Source of the DNA: an uncultured Bacteroidota bacterium
GTDB taxonomy: Bacteria > Bacteroidota > Bacteroidia > Bacteroidales > P3
Length of the DNA stretch: 36,453 nucleotides
NCBI GenBank assembly: GCA_902788805.1
Contig: CADALO010000013.1
Location: forward strand, 1 to 36,453
Direction of reading: 5' to 3'
Positions 22,027 to 31,004 of this stretch are shown piece by piece (the first letter of the stretch is position 1; each line of letters begins with the position of its first letter). The notes under the pieces are model-generated. The model was not told the DNA's origin. It made no database searches and saw only the letters and a list, made by a program, of their open reading frames with translations. Position numbers and translations under genes: made by a program.

Positions 22027-23808
22027 TTAGTTCTTTATGATTGTCCAGGTCTGCTCGGTGACGTTGCCTGCTGCATCTTCGAGGCGGAAAGTTACGCGGT
22101 TGTTGCCTCGTCGCATTGGCTCTGTAGAGACGCTAAGAGTGGCTGTCTTGCCGTCGTGCTCCGCCAATTGCCATTCGCCATTGATGTAGCAGCTGTAACT
22201 GACTACCCCTGTCAGATTGTCGGCAATCTTAACGGTTATGTACTTTCCTTTGATGGCCTTGCGGTTGGCGAAGTTGACTGCTTTGATTGTTGGCGCTATG
22301 GTATCGAGGCGCAAGGCGAAGCCGCCAAAAGAGCGAGTGGGAGCGGTCAGTTTCCCATTATTAAGTGTAGATGGCAAAGCACTTACGTTCTTTCCGTTGA
22401 TACATACTATTGTCAGCTTGTCAACAAGACTTTCATCTATCCCGGCAGGGATGTCGACGGTAACGTTGAAGGCTTGATGTGGCGGCAACTGATGCCTTTT
22501 CAAGCCTATGCGATGCGTCGGTGTAATGTTGCTTTCGCTCTTTATGCGGCTGTATGTCAATATGTCGCTCTCGTATATTGTATAGGGCTCTATTTCGACA
22601 TAGAAGCCTTCTTTCTGCATAGCAAAGCGCTTGTAGTATGTGATTGGCTCGCCGCCAGGCGTCAAACTCCCGTTGGTTGCCCTTGCTCCGGCAATAAGTG
22701 CTGCCGTGTCATTCCGTACGTATAACGTGTGGGTCGTTACATTGTTCTTGTGGTCGCTTACGCGGTACTCAAGTTTATGCACCTTGTTGTCGTCGAACTC
22801 TATATAGCCGTTGTCAGCTGTCTGTGTGTGATATGTGGTATTGAAGTTGTTGCGGTCGCCCCGTAGATGTCGGCTCAGAATGTAGTATTCGCGGCTGCGC
22901 TGGTATTGCGGATAGTCAATCAAGGCATTTACGATTCGTGTCTCCTCAAACATAAAGGAAGGCACCGTGTATCGGTGCACGAGTTCTCCGTCCACTCTCA
23001 GCTCAATACAATCCACACCGTTCTTGTTTCGTGCGCCGACCTCCATCTGGTCGTAGGTGTAAATGCCACAGTAAAAGCGTCCTGCAACGACGGCGGTGTC
23101 GTTCAGGTTGCTGCTGTTCTTGCCTTTGTTGAAGGGGAACACTTTCAATTCCTTGTTCTTGCCGTTTATTGAAGCAGTCGGGTCGGCAGGATATATCTTT
23201 ATGCCTGCAATGGTAGGTGCGACAGGATCGTTATAGGGAATGCCGAAATACAATGGGTTGATTGTCTGGTCATTCTTGGCGTAGCGTACCTCATAGTGCA
23301 GATGCGGTCCCGACGAACCGCCGGTATTGCCGCTAAGCGCCACAAGTTGCCCCTTGCTTACGCGAATCGAGTCTTTCGGCAACTCAATGTCAAATGCAAA
23401 TATATGGTTGCTGTACTGGTAGTTATGCACAAACTCCCCGATCTTGCCGCAGAATGCACTCAAGTGCATATATACCGTTCTGTAACCGTCAGGATGAGTG
23501 ATATACAGTACTTTGCCGCCGCCCCAGGCGGAGATGTTGATGCGTGAGACATAGCCGTCGGCGGGAGCATAGATCCGTTCGCCCTCCTTGCCGTCGGTGC
23601 GCAGGTCGAGACCTGAATGAAAATGGTTGGGCCTTATCTCGGCAAAGCCGCCGGCAAGCGAAACGGGCAGGCGTATGGGCGAAACATTGTACGGCGTGTT
23701 CGCGAAACTCTGATGCTTTGACTTGTCGGCAGTTATGCCGATTTGTGCCTGCGTTGTCAGCGCGAACAGAAGCAGTATGAGAAACGTAGTCTTGCCGTAT
23801 AGATTCAT
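22027..23808 (-). CDS. M23 family metallopeptidase (LytM-like) with C-terminal beta domains
   Basis: At 593 residues with a signal peptide (to about residue 21, TTQAQ). The peptidase domain (about 50-180) has zinc ligands H64 and D68 in HFHSGLD, with HLHYE (H169 and H171) completing the set, and HPDGYRTVYMHLS between them. About 400 residues of beta-rich sequence follow, probably several Ig-like domains. It should cleave peptidoglycan cross-links, or act as an envelope regulator, in the periplasm. Confidence 0.9.
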   Translation of the reverse strand: MNLYGKTTFLILLLFALTTQAQIGITADKSKHQSFANTPYNVSPIRLPVSLAGGFAEIRPNHFHSGLDLRTDGKEGERIYAPADGYVSRINISAWGGGKVLYITHPDGYRTVYMHLSAFCGKIGEFVHNYQYSNHIFAFDIELPKDSIRVSKGQLVALSGNTGGSSGPHLHYEVRYAKNDQTINPLYFGIPYNDPVAPTIAGIKIYPADPTASINGKNKELKVFPFNKGKNSSNLNDTAVVAGRFYCGIYTYDQMEVGARNKNGVDCIELRVDGELVHRYTVPSFMFEETRIVNALIDYPQYQRSREYYILSRHLRGDRNNFNTTYHTQTADNGYIEFDDNKVHKLEYRVSDHKNNVTTHTLYVRNDTAALIAGARATNGSLTPGGEPITYYKRFAMQKEGFYVEIEPYTIYESDILTYSRIKSESNITPTHRIGLKRHQLPPHQAFNVTVDIPAGIDESLVDKLTIVCINGKNVSALPSTLNNGKLTAPTRSFGGFALRLDTIAPTIKAVNFANRKAIKGKYITVKIADNLTGVVSYSCYINGEWQLAEHDGKTATLSVSTEPMRRGNNRVTFRLEDAAGNVTEQTWTIIKN

Positions 23809-23837
23809 TCTTTGCCCAAGTTGAAGTTTGAATGTAA

Positions 23838-25499
23838 TTACATCTGCATCAGTTCCGTTGCGGTTTGCAGCGCTGCTGCCGACGGAGGCTCGGCCGAGAG
23901 CATTACCGCCAGTTCATAGCGTCGGCCGTCGTTGTCAAGCATCTTAATCTTCGATGCGGTCTTCTCGCCTTCGTCCGACTTGTATACCTTGTAGTGTTGC
24001 GTGGCGCGGGCTGCTATCTGCGGCAGGTGGGTGATTGCAATTACCTGCATATCAGCTGCCATACGCTGCATAATATGTCCCACCTTCACCGAAATGTCGC
24101 CCGATATTCCGGCGTCAATCTCGTCGAATATCACCGTTGGCAGCAATCCTGCTTTGGCGGTAAGCGACTTGATGGCAAGCATAAGCCGCGACATCTCTCC
24201 GCCTGATGCAACCTTTGAAATCTCGCGCAGTTCGCCGCCCTTGTTGGCGTTGAAAAGCAAGCTGACGCTGTTGTTGCCCAGCGGCCCGAAGTCGGCGCTG
24301 CTCTCAACGTTGGCTTTAAGTATGGCGTTGGGCATTGCAAGGTCGCTGAACAGCCCTGCAATCTGACTCTCCAGCAATTGCGCTGCCTTCTTGCGGCATT
24401 TAGTCAAGCTGTCGGCTTTCTTCTGCAATTCGTTGAAAGCCTTGTCCACAGCCTCCATCACCTCGTGTATGCGCTGGTCGGTGAGGTCGGTGTTCGATAT
24501 CTTTTCGTCGAGGGTGTTCTGTATTTCAATAAGTTCTGCAATGCTGTTCACGCCGTGTTTCTTCTGCAGACGGTAGATGGTGTCGAGGCGCTCCTCTATC
24601 TGCTGCTGGCGTTCTGGCGAGTAGGTGATATCTTCATTTATGCTGTCAAGCGACGACACGATGTCGCGCAGCTCGATAAGCGACGACTCAAACCGCTCGC
24701 TCATTGCAGCAATTTCCTTGTGACAGTCGGTTATTTTCGACAGAATCGACTTGGCCGCGTTCAGGCGCGCCAGAGCCGAGTCTTCGTCATTGTCGCACAG
24801 AGCAACCACTTGCGACAGCGATTGCTTTATGTTTTCGGCGTTGGCCAGTAGCGACGCTTCCTGTTCCAACTCTTCCTGCTCGCCGTCGACGAGCGAAGCT
24901 TTCGCCAGCTCTTCGAAAAGGAACTTGTTGTAATCGTAGTCTTTGCGGTTCTGTTCCTCTTCTGCCGTCATACGCTCCAGTTGGCGTTTCAAGGAGGTGT
25001 ATTCGCGGTACGTCGCCCGATAGTCGTCAAGCAGCTTGCCTCCGTCGCCGATGCTGTCAAGGACCGACGTCTGGAAGCCGCTGTCGCCAAGCAGAAGTGT
25101 AGCGTGTTGCGAGTGGATGTCGATAATCGACGAGCCGAGCTCTTTCAAGAATGTCACAGCCACAGGGGTGTCGTTGGCAAAGCCTCTCGATTTGCCATTG
25201 GGCAGTATCTCGCGGCGGATTATCAGGGTCCCGTCATCGGCATAGTCGACATCGTTCTCGTCGAAAAGCGCTTTGAGGTTGAGCTTCTTAATGTCGAAAA
25301 CGGCCTCGACCACACATTTGCGCCTGGGGTCGTACAGGGCTTTCGTGTCTGCCCGCTGACCCAGCAGCAATGACAGTGCGCCAAGCATAATCGACTTTCC
25401 TGCTCCTGTCTCGCCGGTTATCGCCACAAAACCGCTGTTGAAGTCGATGTCGCTCTTGTCAATCAGAGCATAATTCTCTATATGTAATGATTTCAGCAT
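23838..25499 (-). CDS. recN: DNA repair protein RecN
   Basis: The start at 25499 (MLKSLHIENYALIDKSDID) is the family N-terminus. A longer frame to 25541 would overlap sufS. It is 553 residues. Walker A is GETGAGKS, the long coiled coil fills the middle, and KVASGGEMSRLMLAIK with TVIFDEIDAGISGD are the ABC signature and Walker B. RecN is an SMC-like protein helping double-strand break repair. It sits between sufS and the M23 peptidase gene with short gaps on both sides. Confidence 0.95.
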   Translation of the reverse strand: MLKSLHIENYALIDKSDIDFNSGFVAITGETGAGKSIMLGALSLLLGQRADTKALYDPRRKCVVEAVFDIKKLNLKALFDENDVDYADDGTLIIRREILPNGKSRGFANDTPVAVTFLKELGSSIIDIHSQHATLLLGDSGFQTSVLDSIGDGGKLLDDYRATYREYTSLKRQLERMTAEEEQNRKDYDYNKFLFEELAKASLVDGEQEELEQEASLLANAENIKQSLSQVVALCDNDEDSALARLNAAKSILSKITDCHKEIAAMSERFESSLIELRDIVSSLDSINEDITYSPERQQQIEERLDTIYRLQKKHGVNSIAELIEIQNTLDEKISNTDLTDQRIHEVMEAVDKAFNELQKKADSLTKCRKKAAQLLESQIAGLFSDLAMPNAILKANVESSADFGPLGNNSVSLLFNANKGGELREISKVASGGEMSRLMLAIKSLTAKAGLLPTVIFDEIDAGISGDISVKVGHIMQRMAADMQVIAITHLPQIAARATQHYKVYKSDEGEKTASKIKMLDNDGRRYELAVMLSAEPPSAAALQTATELMQM

Positions 25500-25521
25500 C
25501 TCTTTCTTACGTGTAGTTGTG

Positions 25522-26736
25522 TCAAGCCAGCATCGGTGCAATCCGTTCTATTGCCGAGATGAGAACATCCACTTCCTCTCGCGTGTTGTATACTGCAAAC
25601 GAAGCCCTTACGGTTCCGGGTATACCGTAGCGATCCATAATCGGCTGCGTGCAATGGTGTCCCGTGCGCACGGCTATGCCCAGCTTGTCGAGCAGCGTGC
25701 CCACATCGTATGGATGCGCGTTGCCCACAAGGAACGATATGACCGATGTCTTCTCTTTCGCCCTGCCGTAGATGCGCAGGTCCTCGATTTGCAGCAGGCG
25801 CTCGGTGGCGTATTCGGTCAGCTCTTTCTCGTGCCGTGCAATGTTCTCTATACCTGTTTGTTGCATAAACCTTATGGCGCTGTGCAGTCCCAGCACGTCG
25901 CCTACGGCAGGTGTGCCGGCTTCGAATTTGAACGGCAGTTCGTTGTAGGTGGTGCGCTCAAAGGTGACGTCCTTTATCATCTCGCCGCCGCCCTGATAGG
26001 GAGGCATCTGCTCCAGCAGTTCCTCGCGGCCATACATAACGCCCACGCCCATAGGTCCATACATCTTGTGACCCGAAAAGCAGTAGAAGTCGCAACCCAG
26101 CTCCTGCACATCGACGGCAAAGTGCGATATTGCCTGCGCTCCGTCGACCAGTACCGGTATGCCGTGGCTATGGGCAATGTCGACTATCAGCCTGATTGGG
26201 TTGACTGTACCCAGCGTGTTGCTCACGTGGTTCACAGCCACTATGCGTGTCTTCTCGTTCAGCATTCCGCGCAATGCCTCGAGGTCAAGCACTCCGTCGT
26301 CGTCGAACGGGATTACTCTCAGTTTAGCCCCTTGCCGTTCGCAAGCCAGCTGCCAGGGCACTATGTTGCTGTGATGCTCCATAGCCGAAACCACAACCTC
26401 ATCGCCATCCTTCAGAAAGCGTTGCCCGAACGACGCTGCCACAAGGTTGATGCTCTCGGTCGTGCCGCGTGTAAACACAATCTCGTGGCTGTGACGGGCG
26501 TTGATGAACTGCTGCACCGCACGCCGCGTCTGCTCATATTCCTCGGTGGCCTCGGCCGCCAGATAGTGCGCCCCGCGGTGTATGTTGCTGTTCAGCGTCT
26601 GGTAATAGCGGCACAAGGTGTCTATCACCGACTGCGGCTTCTGCGTCGTCGCCGCGTTGTCGAAGTACACCAGAGGCTTGCCATACACCTTTTGGTCAAG
26701 TATCGGGAACTGTGAACGTATGCTATCTGTCTCCAT
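25522..26736 (-). CDS. sufS: SufS-type cysteine desulfurase
   Basis: A 404-residue PLP enzyme that takes sulfur from cysteine for iron-sulfur clusters. PLP lysine lies in YCFSGHKMYGPMGVGVMYG. The active cysteine is in RTGHHCTQPIMDRY, as in group II SufS. NIHRGAHYLA and TRGTTESINLVA are also conserved. Other suf genes are absent here. Its ATG shares bases with the stop of the upstream 51-residue gene (TAATG), so coupling is likely. Confidence 0.95.
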   Translation of the reverse strand: METDSIRSQFPILDQKVYGKPLVYFDNAATTQKPQSVIDTLCRYYQTLNSNIHRGAHYLAAEATEEYEQTRRAVQQFINARHSHEIVFTRGTTESINLVAASFGQRFLKDGDEVVVSAMEHHSNIVPWQLACERQGAKLRVIPFDDDGVLDLEALRGMLNEKTRIVAVNHVSNTLGTVNPIRLIVDIAHSHGIPVLVDGAQAISHFAVDVQELGCDFYCFSGHKMYGPMGVGVMYGREELLEQMPPYQGGGEMIKDVTFERTTYNELPFKFEAGTPAVGDVLGLHSAIRFMQQTGIENIARHEKELTEYATERLLQIEDLRIYGRAKEKTSVISFLVGNAHPYDVGTLLDKLGIAVRTGHHCTQPIMDRYGIPGTVRASFAVYNTREEVDVLISAIERIAPMLA

Positions 26737-26891
26737 TACAATTGCTTTTGATATTTTACAAACATCACTATAAGGTATATCACCATCAGTAGCAGCACTA
26801 TATAGAATGCCCAGCTGCAGCCGGCCTTGGGCAGGGGACGGTCTTTGCGCAGCAGCATCCGCTTCCAGTCGAAATTCTCTTTCTCGCTCAT
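26736..26891 (-). CDS. 51-residue single-pass membrane protein
   Basis: The start at 26891 (MSEKENFDWKRMLLRKDRPL) gives 51 residues. A longer frame to 26984 would run into the DedA gene. A charged N-terminus is followed by one membrane helix near residues 26-46 and a short basic tail. The stop overlaps the sufS start. Its role is unknown; its fixed place between a DedA gene and sufS suggests translation as part of the operon. Confidence 0.65.
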   Translation of the reverse strand: MSEKENFDWKRMLLRKDRPLPKAGCSWAFYIVLLLMVIYLIVMFVKYQKQL

Positions 26892-26907
26892 AGTGACGTT
26901 ATGTCGT

Positions 26908-27843
26908 TTATTTGTTGTCGGTCTTCTGCCCGCGTCTCTTGCGTACAATGGCGCGAACCACAAGGAACACCACGCACACTGCAAAGACCACGATTATTAT
27001 CTTCGACAGCAGGCCGCTGTACTTGTAGATGAAATCCATACCGCCGGCCTTGACTGCCAGATAGCCCAGCAATCCAAGAACGCAGTTCCAGATGCCGGCA
27101 CCCAGCACGGTGTAGAAGGTGAAAACACCCACATTCATCTTGGAAAGACCTGCCGGAATCGATATCAGCTGGCGGATGACGGGAATAAGCCTTCCGACAA
27201 AGGTGCTGACCACGCCGTGGTCGTTGAAGTACTTCTCGGCACGCTCCATCTTCTCGCCCGACAGCCGCAGCGTGTGTCCAAGCTTGCTGTCGACAAACTT
27301 GTAGATGATTGGCCGCCCAAGCCAGCGCGACAGGAAGTAGTTGATATAGGCTCCTATCAGCGCGCCTATCGTGCCGACCAGCACTATCAGCCATATCTTC
27401 ATATCGTTGGGCGTGGCAGGGTCGGCGGCGACCATCACGGCCGGCGGTATCACTATCTCGGACGGGAAGGGGATGAACGAACTCTCGACCGCCATCAGCC
27501 CTCCGACAGCGACGTAGCTGACATTGTGGCCGTACCATTGCACTACCTTGGCCACCCAGCCGTGGTAGTGGGTGTCGGCCTCCGAAATGCCGTCGTCGTC
27601 CGCGGCCACGCTGTTGTGGCCAGCCTTATTCAGCGGATTGGCCTCAAGCTCGGCAGCCTCGACCTCGGCGGCCTCCATATCCTGAGCTATGAAGTCGGCC
27701 TCTTCGCGTTCAAAATCAGTTATCTCGCTGCTCTGAGCCACGGCTTGCGGCATCATCAGCGCCAGCATCGCGCAAAGGGCTATGCAGCGCAGCGTCATCG
27801 TTATTCGTCTCACTTTTTCTATGTTTTTGGTTATTCTTTTCAT
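26908..27843 (-). CDS. DedA-family membrane protein with N-terminal signal and acidic extension
   Basis: A 311-residue protein. Residues from about 16 give a signal-like hydrophobic stretch (MTLRCIALCAMLALMMPQAV then AQS), then ~60 Glu/Asp/Ala-rich residues, then the DedA core. The core has ESSFIPFPSEIVIPPAVM, a glycine/proline-rich second membrane part (GALIGAYINYFLSRWLG), and GRLIPVIRQLISIPAG. DedA proteins are linked to phospholipid scrambling and envelope homeostasis. The signal plus acidic linker is unusual for the family and would place the linker in the periplasm. Its start overlaps the TPR gene stop by ATGA. Confidence 0.85.
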   Translation of the reverse strand: MKRITKNIEKVRRITMTLRCIALCAMLALMMPQAVAQSSEITDFEREEADFIAQDMEAAEVEAAELEANPLNKAGHNSVAADDDGISEADTHYHGWVAKVVQWYGHNVSYVAVGGLMAVESSFIPFPSEIVIPPAVMVAADPATPNDMKIWLIVLVGTIGALIGAYINYFLSRWLGRPIIYKFVDSKLGHTLRLSGEKMERAEKYFNDHGVVSTFVGRLIPVIRQLISIPAGLSKMNVGVFTFYTVLGAGIWNCVLGLLGYLAVKAGGMDFIYKYSGLLSKIIIVVFAVCVVFLVVRAIVRKRRGQKTDNK

Positions 27844-29264
27844 TGTTTGTCCTGTCGGTTTTCCTGCCTGTACGAGGTGATGATGTCCATCACTTCAAGG
27901 TCTTCGCCCAGTGCCGGGCAGTATTCGAGCAGATCCCTGAGGCCTTCTTCGCCCTCGCAAAGGCAAGCACGCACGGCGTTGAACAGCAGATTGCGTTTGC
28001 CTGCGCAGAAGTAGCACAGCGCCAGACGCTTGTTGAACTCCACCACAAGCTCGCAGTCGGGCAAGCCGCGCGTCAGGCAGTCGATGGCCTCGTCATAGTT
28101 CTGGAACATAATGTTATAGTCGGCCAGCGCAAGCCAACCCTGCTCAAAGTCGGTATAGTAGGGTATGGCGCGCTCAAACATCCGGTTGGCGTTCCTGTAG
28201 TCGCCGCTGTCGGCATATATCATCGCCAGGGTCGTCAGGTACATAGGCGACTCGGGGTCAATCTTCAGCGCCTTCTTCGCCGCCTCTATCGCCGTGGCAT
28301 ACTCGCGCAGGTAGCTGTAGCATATCGACATCGACGACCACGCCTCGGCATAGTAGGGGTCCTCCTTCAGCGCCTTGTGGTAGTAGGCGTTGGCGGTCAC
28401 GGCGTTGTTCTGGAAGCGGAATGTCTCGCCAATCCTGAAGTAGACAAAGGCCTTGTCCTGAGTGTGCTCCACGGCGTCGTGCAGCGCGGCCACGGCGTTG
28501 GTGCTGTCGTCAAGTGCCTGATAGCAAGCCGAAAGCTGCATATAGGCAAAATAGAAATCGGGATTGATGGCTATGGCGTACTGGTAGGCGTCGACAGCCT
28601 TCTCGAACAGATGCTCGGCCATATATCCCTCGCCAAGGCAAAACCAGCCAACGCTCGAATAAGGGTGCTCCTGCACAAAGCGGTTGAAGTAGTTTATCCA
28701 CTTGTCCGTCAGGCCGTCGTCCTCATAGCAGTTGGCCAGCTCATAGAGCGAGTGCTCGTCGTCAGGGTTGACTCTCAGCGCCTTGCGGTAGTAGCTTCTC
28801 GCCTCGGCACGCTGCTCCATCTTCACATACTCGTCGGCAATGTTGCCATAGATAGTGCCCAGGTCGTAGCCGTCGGCTGCCGCCTTGTGGTAGTACTGGA
28901 TGGCCTTGCGGGGCTGCTCCAAGGCGCTGTAAACCACGCCCAAAGCATAAAGCACATCCGTATCGTCAGGTTCGATTTTCTCCAACTGCCTCAGCAGGTT
29001 GTAGGCCTCCTTGTAGCGCTCCTTGAAGCAAAGCAGATGCACGCGCCGCAAACGAATCTCGTTCGACGTCGGGAACAGCTCCTCGCCATAGCTCACCGAT
29101 TTCTCAAGCATATCGCCGTCGGCAGTCTCAAGATAGAAGTCTATTATCGTCTCCAGCTGGTCGACATCGAAATAGCGGCTCGCGCCACGGCGCTCCATAG
29201 CCTCAAAGTCCAGCACCAGCTGTTTCACATCTTCCTGATAGTTTTTGAAACGGTCAGTATTCAT
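27840..29264 (-). CDS. Tetratricopeptide-repeat protein
   Basis: A 474-residue protein without signal peptide or membrane helix, so probably cytosolic. Most of it is a series of TPR helices: for example DDTDVLYALGVVYSALEQPR, AIQYYHKAAADGYDLGTIYG, RKALRVNPDDEHSLYELANC and KKALKIDPESPMYLTTLAMI. About ten units can be counted by eye. TPRs bind partner proteins; the partner is unknown. It starts the run ending in aroK. Confidence 0.88.
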   Translation of the reverse strand: MNTDRFKNYQEDVKQLVLDFEAMERRGASRYFDVDQLETIIDFYLETADGDMLEKSVSYGEELFPTSNEIRLRRVHLLCFKERYKEAYNLLRQLEKIEPDDTDVLYALGVVYSALEQPRKAIQYYHKAAADGYDLGTIYGNIADEYVKMEQRAEARSYYRKALRVNPDDEHSLYELANCYEDDGLTDKWINYFNRFVQEHPYSSVGWFCLGEGYMAEHLFEKAVDAYQYAIAINPDFYFAYMQLSACYQALDDSTNAVAALHDAVEHTQDKAFVYFRIGETFRFQNNAVTANAYYHKALKEDPYYAEAWSSMSICYSYLREYATAIEAAKKALKIDPESPMYLTTLAMIYADSGDYRNANRMFERAIPYYTDFEQGWLALADYNIMFQNYDEAIDCLTRGLPDCELVVEFNKRLALCYFCAGKRNLLFNAVRACLCEGEEGLRDLLEYCPALGEDLEVMDIITSYRQENRQDKQ

Positions 29265-29330
29265 TTATAGTATTATAATAGTATATATATCACCAATTTA
29301 GGCTGTGCCTATAGTGGTGACTTACAGATA

Positions 29331-29338
29331 CAAAAATA
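29331..29338 (-). promoter_or_regulatory. Possible -7 box upstream of the TPR gene
   Basis: On the minus strand TATTTTTG fits the consensus and is 67 bases upstream of the start, but no -33 TTTG is seen at the right spacing. Between it and the gene is an AT-rich stretch with palindromic TATAGTATTATAATAGTATA (about 29270-29290). Confidence 0.35.
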
Positions 29339-29516
29339 CACATTTTTCCCTTTCTCGGGCCATCTCGCAGCACATTTTGTTAAAGGGTTTATTAACAACC
29401 CCTCTCCTCACGCCCGCGATAACCGCCGTCGGATTTGTTACAAAAAAACAACAATTCCTGCCAAAACCGCTCATTTTTCGCTTACCCTAATCAACTGATT
29501 CCCTGCATCATCTTCC

Positions 29517-29600
29517 TACCAAGTTCTACTATAGTTTTTACCAACATTCTATCAAAATTTTCTTTAGTGAATAATAATTAGTACTTGGTTACGTTATGGT
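29517..29600 (+). repeat. Degenerate CAAGTTCTAC / TTACCAA element, copy B
   Basis: Begins ACCAAGTTCTAC, then eight bases, then TTACCAACATTCTATC, and continues with CAAAATTTTCTTTAGTGAATA. It aligns over about 60 bases with the reverse complement of 16741-16820. A mirrored CTTGG...GGTAGGTAG series follows near 29584-29615. Confidence 0.5.
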
Positions 29601-29696
29601 AGGTAGAATACTTGGAGGGAGGTAGGAGAGAGGTGAGGTGTTCTGTGTATAATGAACTGATTGTTAATTATGTCAAACCTTTAAATATTTATCGCT

Positions 29697-30494
29697 ATGG
29701 GAAAAATGGATTCTGGTTTCGGTGGCGGCTTCAGCGGCAAGCTGGGCAACGTGGTCGGCTATGAGTGGCGCGGCAAGGCGTGCGTCAGGTCGTTGCCTCA
29801 CGATTTCCACGACGCAAAGACTCCGATGCAGCTCGAGCAACGCAGCCTTTTCAAGCAGACGGTGGCTTTTGCCAGCCGCGCCAAGGATGTGTTGCACCTC
29901 GGCTTCGGTGTGCCGAGCCGTGATGTTCAAATGACTGAATGCAACTACTTTATGCGTCTCAACAAGCGTTGTTTCTCGCTTGTGGACGGTGTGTTGGATG
30001 TCGATTTCGCCGAGCTTGTGGTGAGCGACGGCCCTGTGGCGCCTGTGGCCTTCGGCGAGGTGAGGGTGGTCGACGACCGGACGCTGGTGGTTGATTTTGA
30101 GAAGAATCCGCTGCACCGCGTGGCCAGCTCGGAGGACAAGGTGTATCTGGCTGCCTTCTGTCCCGACTTGAACAGTTTTGCGTTGTCGCAGCCGGCGCGC
30201 CGTGGCACTAAGAGTGTGGAAATGAGCTTCCTGTCGGCCTATTCGGGCAAGGGTGTCCATCTGTGGGGCTTTGTGGTTGACAGAGTCGGACGCGCCTCGC
30301 TGAGCGAGTATATCGGCTACGGATACCTTGATTCGACAGCGGCTGAAAATGAGGAAGATGCAGGGGCTTTTGCCTGTGAGGATGCTGGGGATGGCGTTCT
30401 GGCGGATGCTGGGACGGTTCAGGACGGGGGCAAACCGAGTGCCTCTGCAGGCAGGATGCCTGCGCACCGGTCGGACAATCCGCCTGATATTTAA
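29697..30494 (+). CDS. DUF6266 family protein
   Basis: A 265-residue protein. MGKMDSGFGGGFSGKLGNVV and YEWRGKACVRSLP are the family N-terminus, and KTPMQLEQRSLFKQTV follows as usual. The body contains several short beta-strand pairs. Function is not known; the family is widespread in Bacteroidota. The last ~45 residues are Gly/Ala/Glu/Asp-rich low-complexity sequence and look like an added tail. No signal peptide. Confidence 0.8.
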   Translation: MGKMDSGFGGGFSGKLGNVVGYEWRGKACVRSLPHDFHDAKTPMQLEQRSLFKQTVAFASRAKDVLHLGFGVPSRDVQMTECNYFMRLNKRCFSLVDGVLDVDFAELVVSDGPVAPVAFGEVRVVDDRTLVVDFEKNPLHRVASSEDKVYLAAFCPDLNSFALSQPARRGTKSVEMSFLSAYSGKGVHLWGFVVDRVGRASLSEYIGYGYLDSTAAENEEDAGAFACEDAGDGVLADAGTVQDGGKPSASAGRMPAHRSDNPPDI

Positions 30495-30501
30495 TCTGTT
30501 G

Positions 30502-30987
30502 TCACTTCTTATTTGCTGATGCCAGCATCGCGTCGTCAACCTTGAAGGTGAGCGACGCCCAGCACGCCCCCCCGCCCATAGAACTGGGCAGCTCGTCGTA
30601 GGTGTAGCGAGATGATTTGAAGTTGTAGGGCGAGTCGGCGCCGAGGGTGTCGCTGGCGTAGAAGGTCAGCGTGTCGATGCCGTCGATGATGAATTGCACG
30701 CTGTCGCCCAAAAGGTGGTCGCGTGTGATGATTATTATTCCGTTGAGCCCTGTGGAGCCCAAGCCTCCAAAGATTGGCAGCGTTGCTTTTTGTCCAGCCG
30801 CCACGGGATAGGTGCCGTCGAAGTTACGCCCGTTCTCGTAGGGATAGAAGCGCCAGGGGCCGCTCCACACGAAGAGGATGTCGTGCGAGCTTTGGTTGTC
30901 GATGGTGTACTCATCGCTGAAGCTTGGGTCGCAGGCGGTCATAAGCATTGCCGCAAGGAGGGGCAGAAGTATTCTTTTTGCTTTCAT
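30502..30987 (-). CDS. Putative lipoprotein at the end of an ECF-sigma operon
   Basis: A 161-residue protein. The signal ends in LLAAMLMTAC, so Cys19 is the lipidation site. The mature part has beta-rich YTIDNQSSHDILFVWSG and GIIIITRDHLLGD segments. No known enzyme motif. It follows the outer-membrane barrel gene after 17 bases and converges with DUF6266 (7-base gap). A seven-C run lies within its 3' part (30567-30573). Confidence 0.75.
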   Translation of the reverse strand: MKAKRILLPLLAAMLMTACDPSFSDEYTIDNQSSHDILFVWSGPWRFYPYENGRNFDGTYPVAAGQKATLPIFGGLGSTGLNGIIIITRDHLLGDSVQFIIDGIDTLTFYASDTLGADSPYNFKSSRYTYDELPSSMGGGACWASLTFKVDDAMLASANKK

Positions 30988-31004
30988 ATCATATTGTTTT
31001 ATAG

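Larger units (their letters stand above)
29265..29696. other. 432-base non-coding interval with repeated CTACC-type element
   Basis: No gene is visible. 29517-29600 carries the copy-B motif block. 29600-29640 is a purine-rich stretch with GGTAGG, GGAGGGAGG and GGTAGGAGAGAGG words. The DUF6266 start lies at 29697 without an obvious primary-sigma promoter. Confidence 0.6.

Noticed and set aside
25519..26715. 398-residue frame antisense to sufS
   Set aside because: Shadow of sufS; no motif or promoter of its own.
27843..29270. 475-residue frame antisense to the TPR gene
   Set aside because: Mirrors the TPR gene nearly end to end and is composed of Val/Leu/Arg-rich shadow sequence.
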